DNA of 64,000 nt from Diplolepis rosae. Taxonomy: Eukaryota; Arthropoda; Insecta; Hymenoptera; Diplolepididae. Below, piece after piece: positions 51,241 to 60,249 of this stretch. Within the stretch, counting starts at the first letter, position 1, and the number at the start of each line of letters is the position of its first letter. The DNA lies in NCBI GenBank assembly GCA_030998225.1, contig JAPYXD010000052.1, forward strand, positions 62,001-126,000, given 5' to 3'. The notes beneath the pieces are model-generated. The model saw nothing but the letters and a program-made list of their open reading frames with translations, had not been told where the DNA came from and searched no databases. Position numbers and translations under genes: made by a program.

Positions 51241-51468
51241 ATCTTAATTACACTCTTTCACTTAGGTACTTCTGAAGCTCCTGCTGAAAGCCATCAACTT
51301 CTGCTAACAGCTTCAGCGCCACAAAGCTCGAAAGAGGCACCTAAAAGTTCATCATATAACGCAAATAAAACTTCAGGTAAAGATCACAATAATACAAGCA
51401 CAATTCTTTATCCTCACTCTAAACTAAAAGAAGAACTTAGTAGAACACACTTCTCTATCCAAATCTAA
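51205..51468 (+). pseudogene. Envelope cytoplasmic tail region (out of frame)
   Basis: An open frame reading INQLASAVYLILITLFHLGT and then a hydrophilic Ser/Lys-rich tail (SAPQSSKEAPKSSSYNANK) follows the membrane anchor in another frame. A near copy of its beginning (LNQLASRVYLILIPLL) occurs at 52874-52918. The start listed is the first codon after an in-frame stop; no ATG is needed if it is the tail of the envelope. Confidence 0.55.
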
Positions 51469-51478
51469 AATCTTCAGA

Positions 51479-52111
51479 ATGTCGCATGTTCCTTTTACTA
51501 ATTTATTGAACAAACTCATTCAACAAAAAGGAGATCCACCCCTCAATTACGAAATACTTATTGAACAAACCATTAATAACGAGCTTTTATTTCACGTAAA
51601 TTTACAATATAAAAATTACATAATTATGAGTAGTGGCAAAGATAAAGATAATGTGAAACAAAGGGTAGCACGGAATTTATATCAAATCTTAATTAATGAA
51701 TCGAAAAAAACCTATCAAAATGACCAACCAAATTTTATTCGTAAAAATTGCAAGAAATTAAATGAAATTTGCACTAAAAACAAATTTTCATATCCAAAAT
51801 ATACGGTATTACGAGTAAAAACTTCATCAGAAGATTCAGCATACGTAGCAATTTGTTTCATTAACAACATCAAACAAATAGGAATAGTAAACTTGATAGA
51901 AACAGCTAAGGATTTTGCTGCCATAAAAGTTATTAATTCTCTTTCGCATAAAAACGAGAAATGTGAACTAAGTTTGATAAATCGACTAGAACATTTGCAT
52001 GTAACAATTCGAGAATCATCTATAAACGATCCAAAACCTTCAACGAGTAGCCAAATAACAAAACCTATTCAAATAACAATCGTGTTAAAAATACAAATTC
52101 ATATAAAATAA
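51479..52111 (+). CDS. Tandem dsRNA-binding-domain-like protein of the retrovirus, N-terminal part (210 aa)
   Basis: Starts at an ATG eleven bases after the tail frame ends. Residues ~6-72 read NLLNKLIQQKGDPPLNYEIL, then a three-strand core (LLFHVNLQYKNYIIMSSG) and KQRVARNLYQIL: the alpha-beta-beta-beta-alpha layout of a dsRBD. Residues ~90-156 repeat it: KLNEICTKNKFSYPKYTVL, SAYVAICFINNIKQIGIV and TAKDFAAIKVINSL. The usual Lys-Lys-x-Ala-Lys at the start of helix 2 is only partly present (VKQRVA, TAKDFAA), so RNA affinity is uncertain. After the TAA at 52109, in a poly-A tract, the same frame stays open to about 52360, suggesting a longer original protein. dsRBD proteins act in RNAi (Loquacious, R2D2) or as viral silencing suppressors. 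Confidence 0.7.
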   Translation: MSHVPFTNLLNKLIQQKGDPPLNYEILIEQTINNELLFHVNLQYKNYIIMSSGKDKDNVKQRVARNLYQILINESKKTYQNDQPNFIRKNCKKLNEICTKNKFSYPKYTVLRVKTSSEDSAYVAICFINNIKQIGIVNLIETAKDFAAIKVINSLSHKNEKCELSLINRLEHLHVTIRESSINDPKPSTSSQITKPIQITIVLKIQIHIK

Positions 52112-52289
52112 AAAAAAAAAATAATCATACCACATCATCTTTCTCTACGAAAAGCTTTAAAAAATGTTTTAAATGCGGATATAGACCTCCCAACCAGTAC
52201 AATAAATTCTGATATAAAATTTCCATACCGATTCAGGAAATCAACTGCAATGGAGCATTACTACGACGAGCCTACCCAGAACAGACTCC

Positions 52290-52878
52290 ATGGGATTTTT
52301 AAATCATATAGAAATTTTAAGAAATTTCACGATAAAATATGGACTGCCGTTACCCCAATATAAGATCTATCCTGATCCGAATTCAAAAACAAACTCATTT
52401 TTTCTTGCGCAAATTAATTTAAATGAACATTTTGTTATACAAGCTGGCCCTACTAGTGAATTAGCAGAAAACAGAGCAGCTTTAAAATTATTATTACTAC
52501 TAATAAGATCATACGACCTCTGCGACGAAAAATTTTATAATAATGATGACAAAAAAATGCAAAAAACCAAAAATCAAAGTATTCAAACTGATCCAAGACA
52601 CAAAATTGATACCTTGGGAAAATTCCTGTAGATTCTGTAACACTCAATTGCATGCTACAAAAGAGTGCCGTAAACCAAATATTTCTAAAGTAGACAAATC
52701 AAGTCAATTTCCCCCTCCAGTTCCACCAAGAAACTCCTCAACATTTAGTATACTTTTTTCCCTTTTCTCCAAAAAACTTCGAGACCTAAATCCAACCACA
52801 TGTAAACATCCTATTTTATCCAATATTAATCCTACTTTTCTTTTTCAGCCTTCCGAGAAGCCTAATGAATTTCCTTAA
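52290..52878 (+). pseudogene. Third dsRBD-like module plus CCHC zinc knuckle (continuation in other frames)
   Basis: Frame 3 (52290-52631) gives a third dsRBD-like unit: HIEILRNFTIKYGLPLPQYK, then FFLAQINLNEHFVIQAG and ELAENRAALKLLLLLI. Frame 1 (52543-52878) overlaps and gives CRFCNTQLHATKEC, an exact C-x2-C-x4-H-x4-C zinc knuckle, followed by a proline-rich PPPVPPRNSS segment. The upstream frame-2 sequence, this frame-3 module and the frame-1 knuckle are consecutive and abut, so they look like one ancestral protein broken by two frame changes. It would be a cytoplasmic or virion nucleic-acid-binding protein. A knuckle next to dsRBDs is unusual; retroviral knuckles normally belong to gag. Confidence 0.65.
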
Positions 52879-53550
52879 TCAACTAGCATCCAGAGTGTAT
52901 TTAATTTTAATTCCACTCCTTTTCTCCAAAGCAGAAAAATACTTCACAGACTCACAATTTTCTCATTCTTCATCGAGTATTTTGATCCAATTTCAAAAGT
53001 TCGTCTTTTTTCTGAAAAATATCATTTTATATCTTATATCGATATCTTTCAGACAGACGTACTTAAATACAAAATAATAGATTTCTCACATAAATTATAT
53101 GAATATGGCATACTTCCAAATATTGGAAATAATTGTAATTTATACAATCATCAGACACAACTTGATTTTATAGAACAACGTATCAACTATTTTCTTGAAG
53201 AAATATCATTTATATCTAGACAAGCTCGTAATATCACGAATATTTCTAAAACTAATGATCCATTCTTGCAACAGATACAAAAAGTACTTTTAGAATTGAG
53301 AATGAGACAGGAAACCCCCCTTTGCTGGCCCAAAGAAAATTTATTTCTACTCCCAAACCCATTTTTCTGAAAAGTTACAAATCTTTCTTCAAAACTTGGC
53401 AATATTGTGACTTTCAAAAAATGGCATATTTCTCAAAAAGATCCAAATATTCACCAATATCGAATATTAGCAGCAAATTGGTTCAAAGACCTGCATGAAA
53501 TTTCTAAATCCTTTCTTTTACTCCTTGACCAACTTACATGCCGCAACTAA
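52879..53550 (+). pseudogene. Unrecognised retrovirus accessory ORF, one TGA inside
   Basis: Frame 1 is open from the stop of the zinc-knuckle frame to a TGA at 53368, and again to a TAA at 53548. It has a consistent amino-acid composition: RVFDPISKVRLFSEKYHFIS, YIDIFQTDVLKYKIIDFSHK, LDFIEQRINYFLEEISF and WHISQKDPNIHQYRILAANW. Hydrophobic heptads around FIEQRINYFLEEISF could be a coiled coil. The opening part faintly recalls the N-terminal region of F-type (errantivirus) envelopes, but no furin site or fusion peptide follows, so I do not assign it. A different frame (53495-53701) continues with similar composition, and an open stretch ending EASTIIYNNNE stops at about 53801. Confidence 0.45.
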
Positions 53551-53811
53551 TTTATGGCACTCTATGTTACTTTCTAATATCTTCCTAAACTTCAAATCTA
53601 ACAAAGGAGACCCACACTTTTCAAAATCCCTTTTTTCTATGGTCCTTCCCTTTTCTAAAATACAATACTTCTTATTCGATAGGTACTTAATCCCTGCATA
53701 ACATGTGCGGAACGTGAATTAAATTTGTACGAACAACAAGCACTATATAACGACGTCGATTCCGAAGCATCCACCATTATTTATAATAACAACGAATAAA
53801 AATAATAAATC

Positions 53812-54175
53812 AAACCATATGTTTTATTATTCTTTTTTCTAAATATAAACAATATCTATTAATAACTTTCGTTAGAGAATGTTCCCTTTTTATTTTTATT
53901 CGTTGTTCAAAATCATATTGCATATACATCACTACTTTTCCTTAACCGTCATAATGTAACGACAAACCTTAATAAATTAAAATGTTCTATTGGCGGGAAA
54001 CAAACCTTTTTTTGTACATCTTAAAGCAGACCACCGTTTTCTCTGCATGAAATATCTCTTTGAGTTAGCAAACGTGGAAAATGAATATATAAACGAACAC
54101 AAAATTATTAACAAAAAAACTAACTAACTTTAGAATTTTATTAAATTTAATCATCAACTCAAACAGATAATTCTT
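53812..54175 (+). promoter_or_regulatory. Possible promoter and leader before the distal zinc-knuckle ORF
   Basis: After the stop near 53801 the sequence is non-coding. A TATA-like GAATATATAAACG lies near 54081, and a strong 3' splice site (AATTCTTTTGCAG, near 54180) sits just before the next ORF's ATG. TGTAACGACAAACC at 53956 could be an LTR start, but no matching LTR is present. A promoter or 3' LTR role is inference. Confidence 0.3.
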
Positions 54176-54190
54176 TTGCAGATAAGGACA

Positions 54191-54511
54191 ATGGCAATGC
54201 AACAAGCACCTGAAGTCTTGGAAACACTTTCCACAAAATACATATTTTTAGAAGACAAATCAGAAAAATGCTTAGTAACAAAATCAAAATTTTTAACAAT
54301 TAGTGATAAAAGCGGTAGAAAAGCTTTACAAAAATGGACTAATGCATGTGAAAGGTGTTTTCAACGAGGGCATTTGGCTCATAACTGCCGCATCCCTTCA
54401 CGTAATAAAAAATACAAAAATAACTCTCAAAAAATTATCACTAGTCTACGACATTATAAAATTACGTTTCGTATAAAATCTTACAGGATGAAATGTATTA
54501 ATGACGTGTGA
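54191..54511 (+). CDS. Small CCHC zinc-knuckle protein (~106 aa)
   Basis: The likely start is the ATG of MAMQQAPEVLETLSTKYIF at 54191, just after a splice-acceptor-like CTTTTGCAG. The middle is charged (LEDKSEKCLVTKSKFLTISD). CERCFQRGHLAHNC is an exact C-x2-C-x4-H-x4-C knuckle, followed by a basic tail (RNKKYKNNSQK). Such knuckles bind single-stranded nucleic acid in retroviral nucleocapsid and cellular CNBP-like proteins. It is too short for a whole gag. About 200 bases downstream AATAAAATGC is followed by an A-rich run, like the end of a transcript. It may be another accessory gene of the retrovirus or an independent retrocopy. Confidence 0.5.
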   Translation: MAMQQAPEVLETLSTKYIFLEDKSEKCLVTKSKFLTISDKSGRKALQKWTNACERCFQRGHLAHNCRIPSRNKKYKNNSQKIITSLRHYKITFRIKSYRMKCINDV

Positions 54512-54794
54512 AAGTTATTGATTTATTTGGGTGTATGGCAAAATCAAATGTAACCTTATACCAATGTTAAGTTGAAACCATTGCAAATAAAAAACTATGC
54601 AATAATTTATAACGAAAATTATGATGTTAAAACAATGTAAAATTTTTAATGATAATCGAGCTAGTATGTTAATATTGGAATGCATTGAATAATAAAATGC
54701 AAAAAAAAAATATATATACAATTTGTAGTACAAAACGTCGAAACGAATGTTACATTCAATTCACCAATTGTTATTATGACAGAAATAAAGGGTT

Positions 54795-55400
54795 TCCCAA
54801 TAAGGGTGATATGTTTTGAAATTGAATAAAAACACTGAATATTCATTCGGAATTGATCGAAATCTTTTTTATTATATTGGATATTCTATGCCATTTATGA
54901 TTTAAACAATATATCGGCCAAATGAAAATTGGGATCATTTTCAATTGATTCCAGAGCCCAATCCGCGAACTCCCGACGCAAACGATGGTCATTAGGCTTC
55001 AGTTCTTGGGCCAGAAACAGGCCCAATTCCTGAGATCGGCGTGGCACGGACAATTCACGGTTTTCCTCGATACTGGCCTGTACGGCGGCTATATTCTGTG
55101 TAGAACGTGCGGTACGCATACGATTTTTAGGCTTAGTATCCAATAGAGTAAATTCACTCTCCAACTTATCGATTATTCGACGAATTGAGAGCGCGGATGG
55201 AGCAGAATGACGACCATATTTTGCACGATATGCTCTTTGAACACCGACAAAACTTCTCGAATTTTGATAAAATAATTGGACAATTTCCAAACGTTGTGGA
55301 AGCGTGAAACTACTCATGATTAAATGGCAAACCTTACTGATGACAACTGACAGCAGACGTCAAAAATTTCAGTTCAAATGAGCCCGATAGGGACATTCAA
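54795..55400 (-). mobile_element. Internally deleted Tc1/mariner-like element (DUF4817-type N-terminus)
   Basis: The minus-strand frame 54895-55317 starts MSSFTLPQRLEIVQLFYQNS and continues with the helix-turn-helix typical of this group (RAYRAKYGRHSAPSALSIRR, RTARSTQNIAAVQASIEENR, SVPRRSQELGL). It then jumps to AQELKPNDHRLRREFADWAL and ends at NFHLADILFKS, where the catalytic DDE part should begin. So both an internal deletion and C-terminal loss are present. Outer sequences (TTTCCCAATAAGGG at 54793 against ATCGGG/CCCGATAGGGACATTC near 55385) look like degenerate inverted ends. It is non-autonomous. Confidence 0.75.
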
Positions 55401-55496
55401 AATCCATATATCCCGTCGAAACATAATCTGATGTATTCCTCGTCCGAAGATTTGATCGCGGAAGCTTTTTCCCCGCGCTTGAACTGAGGGGGTAAG

Positions 55497-55560
55497 TGCC
55501 ACGTCCCGCGACGTATTTGAATGTACCATAGACACAGACCTAGAAAACTTTAAAAAGGTC
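55497..55560 (+). repeat. Gypsy LTR-edge fragment with polypurine tract
   Basis: GAGGGGGTAAG precedes TGCCACGTCCCGCGACGTAT, which closely matches the start at 36821. A CT microsatellite (about 55559-55580) follows. Only the left edge is recognisable. Confidence 0.45.
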
Positions 55561-55612
55561 TCTCTCTCTCTCTCTCTCTTTCATTCAAAACAAATATTCT
55601 TCCCACCGTAGG

Positions 55613-56567
55613 GTAAGTGTGGGTATTACTGTGGATGCCCCAGTTACTGCGCTTTGAAATAAAACTAATGATATACAATGTTTTAAAGATATATAACGCT
55701 ACAGAACAATTAAAAACAATCAATTTCTAATCCAAGCATAATAAGTATCTACGAATTATCAATAGTTACGATATTTGTAGCTAATTGATTGCAATTTAAA
55801 ACTCTCATGTTCCCGATTCCCATAGTTTTAATGCTTAGATTTGTTGAAAGGTCATGAACACGTTCTGAAAAACTTGTTATAATTCCGTTTCTGAAAATAA
55901 AATATTTATTGTGATATTACTTTCTGCAAAGTAAATATTTTATTTTTCTAAATATTTATGCAAAATAACAAAGAATACGTTTTTTAATCATTTTTTTACC
56001 AAAACAGTATTTGGTACATGATTTTCATAGGTGTATGAATTACTGCGATCTGTCAGGCGGCACTGCATAACCTTTCAATCTATTACAAATGCTTCGTTAT
56101 GCTTACTTTTTATAATTGAGATTAAACGTAATGTTGAAAATTCTAAAATCGTTGCTAATGAGGCAAGAGAAAGTCAAGTAATATAATTTTAAGGTAAATT
56201 AAATAAGAGTTAAAATATTGCTTAATCTTAATTTGTTAAAAATACTTCACGTTCACTTTTTATAATTTAGCTTAAATAAAATGTTCAACACTCCTTAATC
56301 GTTGCTAAAGATGCAAGAGGAACTCAAGTGATATAATTTTAAGTTAAATTAAATAAAATTAATAAAATTATTAATCTGAATTTGTTACGAATGCTTCGTC
56401 GTGTTTGCTTTTTATAATTGAGATTAAATAAAATTTTCAACACTCCTAAATTAATTGTAAGTTCACTCAAAATAATATCGCAGTATTACGTGCACAGAAA
56501 TTGGGGTTTCCGCAGTAATTGGTGCGCAGTAATTCATGCAAACCCGCAGTAATACCTACATGGAACA
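55613..56567. mobile_element. ~950-bp TIR element with ATTACTG subterminal repeats
   Basis: GTGTGGGTATTACTGTGGAT with AGTTACTGCGC at the left end is mirrored at the right by GCGCAGTAATTCATGCAAAC and CGCAGTAATACCTACA. Further ATTACTGCG motifs lie just inside both ends (56038 and about 56475). There is no coding capacity. The centre holds a diverged tandem repeat of ~150 bp, about 2.5 copies from 56081 to 56450 (ATGCTTCG / TTTTTATAATTGAGATTAAA / CGTTGCTAA.GA.GCAAGAG). Confidence 0.75.
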
Positions 56568-56569
56568 TT

Positions 56570-58700
56570 TTTTTTAGATTCGCATTTTCTAAGTAAATCT
56601 GGTTTCTTTTCAGGGTTTAAGGATTGATTTTACAAAAATTTAAGCAGCAAAAGTCTTGATAAATTTTTAACATAAAATGTAAAAAATCTACACAGGATTT
56701 AGATTTTACATAAATTTCTTAGGTGCAATAATAATTCGGAATTCACAATTGTATAATTCATAATTTGAAAATATACAATACAGAAAATAAAGGAATTTTC
56801 TTTCAGATGTTTTTACACAAGATTCTTTTTTATATTATTGAAATTTTCGAATATATATTTTAAAATTTCGTTTCATTAAACTTCATACGTATAGTTATAA
56901 TAAAAATGTATACTAAATATTAATTAATAATTATATTATATATTCATCAATAATCGTAATTATATTAATTTGAAAAAATATTTTATGAATAATTTATGAA
57001 AAAAGTTGATTTATTTTTATTTGAGTGAGGCTCAAAAGCTCTGGTCACGACACTTACTTTCACAAGCTCTGAATAACTCTTGCAGTCACTATATAACAAA
57101 GTTCCAAGTTTTATGTCTCAGCATTGTAAGCGAGCGTGTGCGTGATTTGACGAAAGCGTATCGTTTTATGTATAAGTTTTAGTTCTTAGGTTTATATTTG
57201 CGAAGTTGTATATTTAAGTGTATTTGTGATACAAAATATGATTGGCTGCGACTGAATTGTGTCAATGTAATTATATGAAGTTTATATATGTATGTATCGC
57301 ATGACTAATTACTGGTTCGAGGTGAGAATTTTTTTGTTATTTAAGAGAACCATGACAACATTCTACTCAACTCCTTACAATTCATGAAGTTTATATTACT
57401 TTAAATTCAAGATATATTTCTTAAATTTCAAAACACGTTTATTCATATCAATAACATCTTTTTGGCACAAATTTCTAGCTTACCATAGGCAATATTAACA
57501 TATTTTTTAATTTCAGCTTGTGATATTAAAATAATTTACAAATCGTTCCTTCTCATAAGATGGCTTTCTCTATTGGTGGAACTTTACAATGTCTGTAAGT
57601 TTATAGATTTAAACTTCTTGCAAATAAAATTATTTAATAAAATGCATTAAAACAATTGCTGGTTCAGTGAATTACAGAAAATTTCACATTTATTCTATTT
57701 TTTAACTTAGAAAAAAACTTATCGTTAGAATTGTGAGAATTTGAAGATGAGGAATATAATATTTCTTAATATAAAATTTAAAAAAATTGTATATTTCATA
57801 TTTTAATCCTTATTGCGGACAAAGAAGCCCCGTTGGCAAAAGTCGGCGACAGCAGTTCAAACACCCCTGGGCCGCGTGAGAGAAAACCATGCAGTGGAAA
57901 TAAAGTAAGCAGGTAGCTGGCAATCCAATAAAATTTGCCCTTTCAACTATACTTGCAGTTTCGGCACCAATAAAAGTAATTCTATTGTATTTCACTTTAC
58001 CTTTGAATGCTGCTGAAATATTGTCAAATCTATACAACCGGACAATTTGCGTTTACAAGTCAGAATTTTCAAAATGTAAGCTGACTTATTATTTATATAT
58101 GAACATTTTTGGAATCTTTTTAAGAATTTCATGAAGGGTTATAGGGATGAAAAACGGCAAAACTATTTGTTATTCAGAAGATGATGTTTAAATGCGATTA
58201 TTATTTATAATTTATTCGATATTCTGTAAAAATTTCTGTAACTGTCTAATAATTTATATAATTAAAATGATTTATTTTCTTCGAAACATCTCAAAATGGA
58301 AAAAACGTTGTAGACTTTATTTAAGGATACGATTTGGCATTTCAACGCTTTTTTCGTATATCACATATTTTGATTAAAAAATTCACATTTATTTCCAAAT
58401 TGGCCTGAAGAGGGGATATTTTTGATCCTGAAACGTCGATTCAAAATTATATTAAAAAAGTTTTTAATATATTTATTTTTCGAAACCTTAAATTAGACCA
58501 AAGATCTGTCATTTACAACGTCTGCATATTTAATCGATTTTATACTTCATAAATTCGTAGATTTTTTTGTAGTAAAAAATTTTGTATCATAATATTGTTT
58601 TAGTTTCGTCTCTAGTTTAACTGGAAATTTGATTTTGATATTGGCTTTTTTATAGTCTTAACTTACTGTAACTTTTAAAATTTTGGTTTAATCGTAAAAT
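56570..58700. other. Mostly unassigned AT-rich sequence
   Basis: No recognisable gene. The minus-strand frame 57810-58037 (YRFDNISAAFKGKVKYNRIT and on, Cys-rich near its end) is open and protein-like in composition but matches no family I know. 57220-57290 (TTTGTGATACAAAAT, GTGTCAATGTA) weakly resembles 35480-35540 and may be LTR-derived. Confidence 0.4.
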
Positions 58701-58887
58701 ACACAGAGAAAAAAATGTTATTGAATTTATGGCATTTCTGCTAAAAGCATGTATATCATTGATTCAAATCAATATGTTGTAGAATTGGTAGCATATGTAA
58801 CAGTTTTATTGGCATATTTTTTGAATCAATAATATACATGCTTTTGGTAGAAATGGTATAAATTCAATAGCATTTTTTTCTCAGTGT
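58701..58887. mobile_element. 187-bp MITE
   Basis: Left end ACACAGAGAAAAAAATG and right end CATTTTTTTCTCAGTGT are inverted repeats. The pairing extends inward (TTATTGAATTTAT, AAAAGCATGTATAT, ATTGATTCAAA) to about 75 bp per arm. Non-coding. Confidence 0.88.
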
Positions 58888-59598
58888 GTTATTAGGATAA
58901 TTGTTGAATTTATAAGCAGTCTCAGAAACAATTATTGTAATTTTTCCAAAAAGTTTTCTTCAGATCAGATGTGGCTGATTAACGAACTTGTCCTTACTTT
59001 TTCCAATACTTGTTTCTGACAGTGCTCATAAATCTCTACTGATTATCCTAATAACATTTTTCGATTAAACGAAAATTAGTAAAATTACAGTATGTTAAAA
59101 CTTTAAAAAATTCAATGTCTAAGTTCTATTTTCGAATTAAATTATACGAAATACCAAGATAAAACGTATATTTATCATTTCAATTTTTCAAACAAAATAT
59201 GTGACATTGAAAAAAAACGTTTAGATGGAAAACGATCTGCCTAAATGAGGTCTACAAATTCTCAGTGAGACATTTTTTTGACAAGATGTATATTTTATGT
59301 TTCAGTTTCAAAAAATACGATTAAAATTGAGAAATTACATTTTGTAAACAGAATATGTGAAATACGGTAAAAGCGTTAGAATGCAAAATCGTTCACTTAA
59401 ATAAACTCTGCGATTGTTATATTCTTTTAACTTAACTAGAAAATACTTTTAATAATTGGTCAATTCAAATAAGAAAATAGTTGCAATAAACATTTTCACT
59501 AGGTTGCTTAGTTACAAATTTACCAGACATTTTTGAGTAAAAGACTAAATGGTCCAGAAGGCCGGAAAAATCTCGCTGTGCGCGCCCAGAAGCGGTGC
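58888..59598. other. Unassigned AT-rich sequence
   Basis: Nothing recognisable was seen on either strand. Confidence 0.45.
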
Positions 59599-59946
59599 TC
59601 ATTGCTTAACATCATAATCTGGATCAGAATTGGATTCACTTTCATATTGCATAAATTTACGTTTCTTATCATTTTCAGGTGAATTATTTATAACTTTTCC
59701 GTGTCTACCTCTTTTCTTAATTCGTTCCTGTAATTTTACTTCTTGAATAATCTTTCGTGGCCTTCCACTTTTCTTTTGTATCTTATTTGTTACTTCAACA
59801 TTTCTTAATAATTTATTTTTTATATTATCTTCATTCTTATTCATATTTATATTCCTCAAATTTTTCAACTGGCTCCTTGTTTGCATAACATAACAATCTT
59901 TTTTATTTTCTAATAAAGTTGGAATCGAGTCCATGATGCATTTCAA
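59599..59946 (-). CDS. AT-hook-containing ORF fragment (115 aa)
   Basis: The minus-strand frame is Lys/Asn-rich. KKSGRPRKI is a good AT-hook (Gly-Arg-Pro core flanked by basic residues) and IKKRGRHGKV a degenerate second one. The C-terminus is acidic (ESESNSDPDYDV). VMQTRSQLKNL near the start recalls the hydrophilic segment that follows RNase H in some LTR retroelements. Further charged, frame-broken sequence on the same strand runs up to the mariner at 60.25 kb, so the start may be artificial. AT-hooks bind the minor groove of AT-rich DNA. The origin, host or retroelement, is unresolved. Confidence 0.4.
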   Translation of the reverse strand: MKCIMDSIPTLLENKKDCYVMQTRSQLKNLRNINMNKNEDNIKNKLLRNVEVTNKIQKKSGRPRKIIQEVKLQERIKKRGRHGKVINNSPENDKKRKFMQYESESNSDPDYDVKQ

Positions 59947-60249
59947 AAATTCCGAAACAAATGTTTCAGAAATAAATCTTTATTATTTACATCATCGTGT
60001 TGTTCCTTATCTTTCATATTCTTAATCAAATTTCCATCGTTTATCAGTATTTGTTCGTTTCCTCCTAAATTACCATTATCAATATTTTCATCCTCAATAA
60101 TCACCATGATTTCTTCGATAATTCTTGTTCTTAAATATATTTTTTTTCGTTCATAAATTCTTTAGTTTCTTTAAAATTAATTTCTTCAATATTCCCTTCA
60201 ATAAAATCATAATCTATTGGATCTATAACTTGATTCTTGCGTTTTTTTT

